Shown in pieces: positions 58,027 through 64,000 of a stretch of 64,000 nucleotides of DNA. Every line of letters starts with the position of its first letter. The first letter of the stretch is position 1. Under the pieces are notes generated by a model. It was not told the origin of the DNA. It did no database searches and saw only the letters and a list, made by a program, of their open reading frames with translations. Source of the DNA: G965214625 sp965214625 (GTDB lineage Bacteria > Pseudomonadota > Gammaproteobacteria > Arenicellales > Poriferihabitantaceae). The stretch is from the NCBI GenBank assembly GCA_965214625.1, contig OZ243962.1:868001-932000 (forward strand), in the 5' to 3' direction. The position numbers and the translations under genes were made by a program.

Positions 58027-58239
58027 CTAGTCAGCCGGCTGCTCGCGCTCATTCATGAAATCAGTCGTTACACTCTCTCCGTCAAACCAGCTATCCCAGG
58101 CAGTCCCGGCAGGTGTAATCAATCGTGCATTGCCCATTGGGATCATGCTGACTTTTTCAACACCATCGGGAAACGCCAGCGCCTTCGGGATTCTGATCGC
58201 CTGGCTTTTGTTGTTTTTGAAAATGGTTGCCTGCGTCAT
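58027..58239 (-). CDS. vapB: VapB-type antitoxin
   Basis: 70 residues, intact. AbrB-like swapped-hairpin DNA-binding N-terminus TIFKNNKSQAIRIPKALAFP and a toxin-wrapping C-terminus with WDSWFDGESVTTDFMNER, as in VagC/VapB. It lies 7 bases upstream of the broken VapC. In intact modules VapB neutralises VapC and represses the operon with it. Confidence 0.85.
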   Translation of the reverse strand: MTQATIFKNNKSQAIRIPKALAFPDGVEKVSMIPMGNARLITPAGTAWDSWFDGESVTTDFMNEREQPAD

Positions 58240-58714
58240 GTTTCAATCTCAACATATACAAATGGCATATGCATTATCAGTGACCGCAGTGTATCTATCA
58301 ACACACATGCGCTGTACTGTTGACTGAACATTAATCTCAAACTGAGGCACGGCCCAATATCGTCATCTTGTTGCCACTTTCGAAATATCCTGCTGTGACT
58401 GTACTTTAATTACTGGACGCCGTCACTGTGACTCCCCTCGAAGCAATCATTTAGGACCTGACTCGGACACAAATAACAACGATCACCTTCCGATCTGCTC
58501 AACCGCTAAGGTTACAAGTTTTTCCAAACAAGACTGCTGTCTTGGGAGCACTGTAAGAAAACACTGTTATCTGATTGATTAACCTATTTTTTTGACCAGA
58601 ATTAAACTTGGGCTGGTATTGATGGCATTCACCGTGCAGCTATACCGGCAAGAGAAAAAATGGACTCCCACACTGGTTTCGACAGGGTCAATATAACTTT
58701 ATGCAGTATTTTAG
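58240..58714. other. Non-coding region between vapB and the ABC/hyu operon
   Basis: No gene supported on either strand. The sequence becomes AT-rich toward 58550-58750. No terminator, RNA or repeat was recognised apart from the operator-like palindromes just beyond it. Confidence 0.3.
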
Positions 58715-58720
58715 AGACGA

Positions 58721-58764
58721 TGTATACAGTCTATTGACTAGGTTATATCTGATATGGTATACCA
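58721..58764 (+). promoter_or_regulatory. Promoter with paired operator-like palindromes upstream of the ABC/hyu operon
   Basis: A perfect palindrome TGTATACA (58721-58728) and a second, TGGTATACCA (58755-58764), centred 35 bases apart, flank a TTGACT (-35, 58734-58739); the second overlaps the -10 position (TATACC/GTATAC, spacer 17-18). TGGTATACCA resembles operators of FadR/GntR-family repressors. The layout suggests repression by blocking the -10 region, perhaps with looping. No regulator gene is next to it in the window. Confidence 0.5.
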
Positions 58765-58820
58765 ACCTTACCCAAATAAACCCTTTATCTTGACACCATA
58801 ACGATATGGAGAACAAAACG

Positions 58821-59990
58821 ATGAGAAAAATGCTTCAATTAATCCTGTCTGTCGGATGCGCCCTTGGGCTGTCTGCCACAGCTTTTTCGGAAGGGCTTGA
58901 TGAAATCCCGGAAGAAACCAAGGCGAAGGTCTACAACCCTGAACTGATGGACCCGGCACAACCACTTGAGGCCAGTATCTATCGAAACTGGAAATCCGAC
59001 CGTGAACCGCCATGGACGATTGGTTATGCCAGTACGTATGCCGGTAATACGTGGCGAAAAGGTGCCATGGCCCGACTCTTGAAGGAAGTACTGCCCAAAT
59101 GGCAGGCACTCGGTCTGGTCGATGACATCATCGTGACCCAGTCGAACCTGAAAGACTCTTTACAGATACAGCAAATGCGACAGCTGGTCGATCAAGGTGT
59201 CGATGCGATCATCATCTGCTGCTCGAACCCGACGGCATTGAACCAAACCATCAAGTACGCCTACGACAAAGGGGTACCCACTTTCTCGTTCACCGGTTAC
59301 GTCACTTCCCCTTACGCGATCAACTCGTCGGTAAACTATCATCAGGCCGGTTATGAAATCGGACGCTGGATGGCTGAAGAAATCGGAGAGAAAGGCAATG
59401 TTCTGGTTATTGAAGGGATACCAGGTGCCTCGGCGTCCGATTCCCAGAACGCAGGCGTGCTGGATGGACTGGCGCAGTCCCCTGATATCAAGCTGGTCGG
59501 CAACATTGCCCATATGTGGACCTCGCAGGTCGGTCAAGCCGAAGTCCAAAAATGGCTGGCGACTCACCCACAGCAACTGGACGGTATCGCAGTACAATCA
59601 TCAGGCGAAACCGGAGTATTACAGGCTCTGTTGCAATCTGGTCGGGATATTCCACCGATATCCATAGGCGGTGAATTGGGCGCCCTGTGTTACTGGCGAA
59701 ATAATCCAGAGTATATTAGTGCGGCAATCCAGACATGGCCTCCCGGAGACGATATCGAGCTGGGCTGGAACATCATGATGCGGACCATGCAGGGTCAGGG
59801 GCCCAAAATCCAGTCCATTCTCGTCCCCACGGTGAAATCAACTTTCGAAGACATCAAGGCGCTGCTTGACGAGAACTGTGATCGCAACTCGACTGATTGG
59901 TTGCATGTCGGTATTGATGCGTGGGGAGGAACAGATTATCTTGATCAGTTCTTCGTCAACCCTGCCCCTCCGGAAGAATATAAACCTTGA
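58821..59990 (+). CDS. Sugar-type ABC transporter substrate-binding protein
   Basis: 389 residues. Signal peptide RKMLQLILSVGCALGLSATAFS, then a periplasmic-binding-protein type I (RbsB/LacI-like) fold: TIGYASTYAGNTWRKGAMA, IIICCSNPTALNQTIKYA, VLVIEGIPGASASDSQNAGV. ATG 58821 is chosen because GGAG lies nine bases upstream and directly precedes the signal peptide; ATG 58806 overlaps that ribosome site. The ligand is unknown; the hyuA gene in the same operon hints at a cyclic amide or imide rather than a sugar. It is divergent from well-known RbsB proteins, with a long N-terminal part before the first strand. Confidence 0.86.
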   Translation: MRKMLQLILSVGCALGLSATAFSEGLDEIPEETKAKVYNPELMDPAQPLEASIYRNWKSDREPPWTIGYASTYAGNTWRKGAMARLLKEVLPKWQALGLVDDIIVTQSNLKDSLQIQQMRQLVDQGVDAIIICCSNPTALNQTIKYAYDKGVPTFSFTGYVTSPYAINSSVNYHQAGYEIGRWMAEEIGEKGNVLVIEGIPGASASDSQNAGVLDGLAQSPDIKLVGNIAHMWTSQVGQAEVQKWLATHPQQLDGIAVQSSGETGVLQALLQSGRDIPPISIGGELGALCYWRNNPEYISAAIQTWPPGDDIELGWNIMMRTMQGQGPKIQSILVPTVKSTFEDIKALLDENCDRNSTDWLHVGIDAWGGTDYLDQFFVNPAPPEEYKP

Positions 59991-60023
59991 TCTGATACGG
60001 GGCGTATATAACCACTGGAGTCT

Positions 60024-61826
60024 ATGAACCCCAGCAACAGCACGATAGCAGGTACACACGATGGAAGCACCTTCGGCGAACAGCCGGAGGTGCTTTCTAC
60101 ATTTCCGGGAGAAATCTATGTCAAGGACGCACATAAATCTTTTGATGTAACCAAGGCATTGGACGGCTGTTCGTTCAGTGCCAATTTTGGGGAAATCCAT
60201 GCCATTGTCGGTGGCAACGGTTGTGGCAAGAGTACACTTGCGAAAGTGCTGTCCGGTGTCCTTCCACTGGACACCGGGAAAGTGTCGATACTGGGGCACC
60301 ATCCCGCTTCTCCAACCGAAGCCCGTAAACTGGGAGTTGCAACGGTGTTTCAGGAAATAATGATTGCTGATGAGGCCTCGGTCGTCGATAACCTGTTTGT
60401 CGGCGCCGACAGTTTCTGGACCAAAGCCATGTCGGCCAGGGACAAACTGGAAAAATCCCGTATCCTGATGCACGAACTGGCCGGAGAAGAGGTTGACCTG
60501 CTGATGCCGACAGGCAGTCTCCCGCTCAGCATCAAAGCGTGGATCACGATTGGCCGTGCATTACTGTGCGAACCGAAAGTGCTCATACTGGATGAATCAT
60601 CGGCAGCGCTTGATTTTGATTCCACAGAACGACTGTTTGCCAAGATGCGGTCTCTACGCGATAGCGGAACAGCCATTATCATTGTCACCCATCGTATAGC
60701 GGAGTTGATCAGAATCAGCGACCGGGCCACAGTCATGCGCGACGGTCGTGACGTGGGGGTTCTTGAAAAATCCCAAATCTCAGAACAAAGCCTGTTGAGT
60801 CTGATGACCGGACGCTCGGACGCCGCCGAAATATCATCAAGCCGGGCTCACAGGACATCAAGCCGTGAAACCGTGTTAAAAACCCGGGGTCTGAAAGTTT
60901 GGGAAGAGGCCCAACCGGTCGATTTCAGTCTGATGAAAGGTGAAATTGTCGGCGTCACCGGTCTGGATGGCCACGGCCAAGACGATTTTGTGCGTATCCT
61001 GGCTGGCGTAGCACCGGCGGCGGCTGGCTATCCCGAACTAAAAATCAGCGACAACCTCAGTTACCAGGCAATCAGAAATCTCGACGAAGCCAAAAGTCAG
61101 GGTATTTCATTTGTATCTGGAGACCGCAAGCGCGAAGGCATTCTACCCAACATGAGTATTTTCGAGAACTTGCTGATCCCGCTGTATCGCGGTAACTCAC
61201 GGGTACCGGGGGTCAGATTCATCGATTGGATGGGGCTTTCAACCATATTCGACTGGGAGGTCGAGCGGTTGTCCATCAAGACCGGCCTCAGATCCAATCT
61301 AATCACATCACTGAGCGGCGGCAATCAACAGAAAGTGATTATCGGGCGCTCGTTCGCATTGCATCCGAAAATACTGATCCTGAACGATCCTGCCCGAGGA
61401 ATCGATGTAGACACCAAACGTGATCTGTACAAACATTTGCGCGAATTCGCGAGGGAAGGAAATTCGGTGGTTTACATGTCCAGCGAACTGGAAGAATTCA
61501 TTGGTTTCTGCTCCCGGGTAATGGTATTTCGCAACGGCAGTATCTACAAAACATTCGTCGATACCGAGGTTGAACCGGTCGGCATCCTGGAAGGAATGTT
61601 TGGCAAATCGGTCAACCCGCAGGCGCACGCACCGAATCTTGAATCTAATCCAACGCCGGTCAGCACCAATCCGCTCCCGTCACCCTCACCTGCGTCGTCC
61701 TCACCGCAACCGTTACGTGGAAACGATGTCGTCCGCGTTCGGATAGTCGATTTCGACGAAGATGATCCGGAAGATGACCCGCCCGACCCGGCTCACAAGA
61801 CAATCAAAGTCTCGTATTTTGACTGA
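60024..61826 (+). CDS. RbsA/MglA-type double ABC ATPase with extra C-terminal tail
   Basis: 600 residues. NBD1: Walker A GGNGCGKST (63-71), degenerate signature LSIKAW in place of LSxGQQQ, Walker B LILDESSAALD, switch His VTHR. NBD2: no Walker A lysine (GLDGHGQDD), good signature LSGGNQQK, altered Walker B LILNDPARGID (Asp-Glu to Asn-Asp). So one composite site is consensus and one degenerate, as in this class but more extreme. After residue 525 comes a 75-residue extension absent from RbsA: a Pro/Ser-rich linker, then RIVDFD (573-578), an acidic stretch EDDPEDDPPD, and IKVSYFD at the very end. That ending recurs in the next protein. No permease gene is in the window; it probably lies beyond the edge. 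Confidence 0.9.
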   Translation: MNPSNSTIAGTHDGSTFGEQPEVLSTFPGEIYVKDAHKSFDVTKALDGCSFSANFGEIHAIVGGNGCGKSTLAKVLSGVLPLDTGKVSILGHHPASPTEARKLGVATVFQEIMIADEASVVDNLFVGADSFWTKAMSARDKLEKSRILMHELAGEEVDLLMPTGSLPLSIKAWITIGRALLCEPKVLILDESSAALDFDSTERLFAKMRSLRDSGTAIIIVTHRIAELIRISDRATVMRDGRDVGVLEKSQISEQSLLSLMTGRSDAAEISSSRAHRTSSRETVLKTRGLKVWEEAQPVDFSLMKGEIVGVTGLDGHGQDDFVRILAGVAPAAAGYPELKISDNLSYQAIRNLDEAKSQGISFVSGDRKREGILPNMSIFENLLIPLYRGNSRVPGVRFIDWMGLSTIFDWEVERLSIKTGLRSNLITSLSGGNQQKVIIGRSFALHPKILILNDPARGIDVDTKRDLYKHLREFAREGNSVVYMSSELEEFIGFCSRVMVFRNGSIYKTFVDTEVEPVGILEGMFGKSVNPQAHAPNLESNPTPVSTNPLPSPSPASSSPQPLRGNDVVRVRIVDFDEDDPEDDPPDPAHKTIKVSYFD

Positions 61827-61850
61827 CGACTGAACAAACGATAGCGAAAG

Positions 61851-62486
61851 ATGGCATTCACAACCAGGCAAAAACCAATTGATGCCGGCGATGACGACCG
61901 TACTGACGACCCTGATGCCGCGCATTTTTCCATGTTGATGGATGCACTGGAGAAAGTGGCAAACACCCGTCCGGGGCGCAATCCATCGCTCAAGGTATCT
62001 GCAGCCCAACCGGTTTCATACAATGACAATGATCTCGATGAGTTTTCCCGATTGACAACCTGTGTCGCCAGCCCCTCCCTATCTCGTCACCCCCCTACCC
62101 GTCGTCACTTCGGGCAATGCGATGCAGTAGACCGTACTGGCTATACCGGATCTGACCATCAGCATTTCGACCGACTGATGTCATTTCGGTCATCCGACGG
62201 ACCGGGAGTTGGCCAGCCGGGCAGACATCAAATTCGACCGATCGGGACACAGGAGGCAGTTGAGCCGTTCGGTTACTCACCACAGGATATAAACGCATTC
62301 GATGCGCTGATGTCGATTGAAACAACCAACGATAGTGAAAATCAAGCCAACCTGCAAACACGGTTCGGCAAAACCGATACATCGACCCGACAGATCAGGA
62401 TCATTGACTATGATAAACAGCGGAAGATTGATAAAAAACGTGGCAACCATGGTGACACCACCATGAAAATCCGTTATTTTGACTAG
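61851..62486 (+). CDS. Unknown 211-residue repeat protein sharing its C-terminal motif with the ABC ATPase
   Basis: Not recognised. Hydrophilic, low in hydrophobics, probably largely disordered; no signal or membrane segment. A short motif recurs four times about 40 residues apart, with Phe at 26, 65, 106 and 150 followed by xxL(M): HFSMLM, EFSRL, HFDRLM, AFDALM; the last three are each preceded by a Tyr and an Asp (e.g. GYSPQDINAFDALMS). The C-terminus has RIIDYD (183-188), a basic stretch KQRKIDKKRG and MKIRYFD (205-211), paralleling the ATPase tail. ATG preceded by GCGAAAG, 24 bases after the ATPase stop; hyuA follows 4 bases later. Likely an accessory or adaptor of this transporter/enzyme system. 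Confidence 0.7.
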   Translation: MAFTTRQKPIDAGDDDRTDDPDAAHFSMLMDALEKVANTRPGRNPSLKVSAAQPVSYNDNDLDEFSRLTTCVASPSLSRHPPTRRHFGQCDAVDRTGYTGSDHQHFDRLMSFRSSDGPGVGQPGRHQIRPIGTQEAVEPFGYSPQDINAFDALMSIETTNDSENQANLQTRFGKTDTSTRQIRIIDYDKQRKIDKKRGNHGDTTMKIRYFD

Positions 62487-62490
62487 ACAG

Positions 62491-64000
62491 ATGCGCACCC
62501 CTTACCGACTGGGCATCGACGCTGGCGGTACCTTTACCGACTTTGTGCTTGCCAATCAGAGAGCCGGCACAATCGATATCTACAAGACGCTGTCCACACC
62601 GGACAATCCGACTGAAGCAATCAAAGATGGCCTGCAACTGATCTCCAACGATCTCGGCATCACCCCGAAAGAGATTATTTCACAGTGCGATCTATGCATT
62701 AACGGTACGACGGTTGGACTCAATGCCCTGATCCAGCATAAAGGCGCGAAAGTCGGCCTGATCACTACCGCAGGCCATGAGGATTCGATCGAAATACGAC
62801 TGGGGCACAAAGAAGATGGTTACCGCTACGATCCTGAATATCCGCCAGCGGTGATGCTGACACCACGATATCTACGATGCGGGATACGTGAACGAATCAT
62901 TTCTAACGGCCAGATCAAGACACCGATGCACGAAGAGGATGTGCAGCAGGCCTGTCGGCTGTTCCAACAAGAAGGTGTCGAGGCAGTTGCCGTCTCATTC
63001 ATCTGGTCTGTCCTGAATCCCGTGCATGAACTGCGGGCGGCGGAAATCGTTCGGCAAATGCTGCCGAACGTTATTCTCACCGTAGGCAGTGAGCTTTACC
63101 CGCAGATACGCGAATACACGCGAACGTCTACTGCGATCACCAATGCTTACCTTGCGCCCATCATCCAGTCTTACGTCAGTTCGATCGAGGAGTATTTCAA
63201 TGTCCTGGGCGCAGTCAACCCGGTCCGTTATTTCCAGTCCAACGGCGGACTGGCAATTGGTCAGGCCATGACCGACCGAGCCGTTTACGCAATCAATTCC
63301 GGCCCGGCTTCGGCACCGCAGGCCGCACTAACGATATGCGAACCGTTCGGTTACAGGAATGTAATTACGGTGGACATGGGTGGAACGTCCTTTGATATCA
63401 CACTGGCGCGTGACGGCAACACCAATTTGAACAAGAACATCGATTTTCTGCGATACCGTATCGGGGTGCCGATGATCCAGGTCGAAACCCTAGGTGCAGG
63501 CGGCGGTTCGATCGGTTGGATTGATGAAATGGGACTGCTGCAAATGGGGCCGCAAAGTGCCGGTTCCAACCCGGGTCCGGCCTGCTATGGACGTGGTGGC
63601 AGTGAACCGACCGTATCGGATGCCAATCTGGTCCTCGGGTACCTGAATCCAGCCGGACTGGTCGGTGGTCGTCTGCCATTGAACTACGATAAATCCTGTC
63701 AGGCGATTGAACAGAAAATTGCCCGTCCGTTGAACATTTCGGTAGAAAAGGCTGCCCACGGCATGTTCACTATCGTCAACAATAACATGGTCAATGGTAT
63801 TCGTCGGGTTTCGGTGGAACGGGGGTATGATCCGAGGGATTTTGTACTGGTCGCCGCTGGAGGTGCCACTGGTGCGCATATTACGGCACTGGCAACAGAA
63901 ATGGGTATCGATACCGTAGTCGCATCCAAGCTCAGCTCTGGCCTGTGCGCTTATGGACAGATCATCTCGGATGTAAAATACAACTACATGGCAACCATTC
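62491..64000 (+). CDS. hyuA: Hydantoinase/oxoprolinase family protein, HyuA-type subunit (cut by window edge)
   Basis: 503 codons are visible, with no stop before the edge. N-terminal RLGIDAGGTFTDFVLANQ (Hydant_A_N), second ATPase-fold motif VITVDMGGTSFDITLAR, then AGGGSIGWIDEMGLLQMGP, GSNPGPACYGRGGSEPTVSDANLVLGY written in the standard order, and AAGGATGAHITALA. The family covers ATP-dependent hydantoinases, 5-oxoprolinase and acetone/acetophenone carboxylase subunits; a HyuB-type partner gene normally follows. In an operon with a sugar-type ABC importer, it would act on the imported compound. Start ATG 62491 has only a poor ribosome site. Confidence 0.88.
   Translation, partial: MRTPYRLGIDAGGTFTDFVLANQRAGTIDIYKTLSTPDNPTEAIKDGLQLISNDLGITPKEIISQCDLCINGTTVGLNALIQHKGAKVGLITTAGHEDSIEIRLGHKEDGYRYDPEYPPAVMLTPRYLRCGIRERIISNGQIKTPMHEEDVQQACRLFQQEGVEAVAVSFIWSVLNPVHELRAAEIVRQMLPNVILTVGSELYPQIREYTRTSTAITNAYLAPIIQSYVSSIEEYFNVLGAVNPVRYFQSNGGLAIGQAMTDRAVYAINSGPASAPQAALTICEPFGYRNVITVDMGGTSFDITLARDGNTNLNKNIDFLRYRIGVPMIQVETLGAGGGSIGWIDEMGLLQMGPQSAGSNPGPACYGRGGSEPTVSDANLVLGYLNPAGLVGGRLPLNYDKSCQAIEQKIARPLNISVEKAAHGMFTIVNNNMVNGIRRVSVERGYDPRDFVLVAAGGATGAHITALATEMGIDTVVASKLSSGLCAYGQIISDVKYNYMATI

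Noticed and set aside
1..64000. CRISPR arrays, rRNA genes, prophage or integrase attachment sites
   Set aside because: No regularly spaced direct repeats, ribosomal RNA stretches or phage genes were seen. The two tRNA genes are not flanked by an integrase or a repeated tRNA end.

Overview
The window looks like the chromosome of a marine-type gammaproteobacterium of intermediate GC. The block recA-recX-alaS-lysC-csrA followed by tRNA-Ser(GCU) and tRNA-Arg(ACG), the glnA-ntrB-ntrC operon with a sigma-54 promoter, and yggS-proC-yggT are all typical of that class. A DMSP demethylase, betaine/methylamine enzymes and polyamine uptake suggest life on dissolved organic nitrogen and sulfur. The species cannot be named from the sequence alone.

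Layout. 0.1-9.7 kb: glnA-ntrBC (minus strand), a DUF938 methyltransferase, a large AsmA-family envelope protein, and ttcA. 10-24 kb: argC, a DUF2868 membrane protein/DUF3482 GTPase pair, an SDR oxidoreductase, a ParD antitoxin with a wrecked ParE, yggS-proC-yggT, ampG, pyrE, a P-II protein, a cytochrome c and a DUF4396 protein. 24-30.3 kb: two tRNAs, csrA, lysC, alaS, recX, recA. 30.4-31.5 kb: a scar with an IS110-type transposase tail, a truncated PIN toxin and an AbrB-type antitoxin broken by a stop codon. 31.6-33 kb: sixA and a methyltransferase.

33-44 kb is an amine-use island. A flavin reductase fused to a LysR ligand domain faces potABCD (polyamine ABC importer), an amidase, an acetylpolyamine-deacetylase-like enzyme and a large FMN/4Fe-4S/ADP amine dehydrogenase whose substrate pocket resembles histamine dehydrogenase rather than trimethylamine dehydrogenase. 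44.4-49.6 kb holds a regulator-led minus-strand cluster: GlxA/AraC regulator, a non-pyrrolysine MttB-type methyltransferase, and a dimethylglycine/sarcosine dehydrogenase-like flavoprotein. 50-57.3 kb holds a hydroxyacid dehydrogenase (MmsB type), GNAT, malonyl-CoA decarboxylase, DmdA, a DmdB-like CoA ligase and a 3-hydroxyacyl-CoA dehydrogenase, readable as a DMSP and C3-acid route. A VapB with a wrecked VapC follows.

58.7-64 kb is the least ordinary stretch: a sugar-type ABC binding protein, an RbsA-type double ATPase with an added C-terminal tail, an unrecognised repeat-containing 211-residue protein, and a hydantoinase/oxoprolinase (HyuA) subunit cut by the window edge. The ATPase tail and the unknown protein end in nearly the same two-part motif, with linkers of opposite charge. 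I consider this the best candidate for an undescribed system here. Three separate toxin-antitoxin loci have damaged toxins, and two of the three keep an intact antitoxin.
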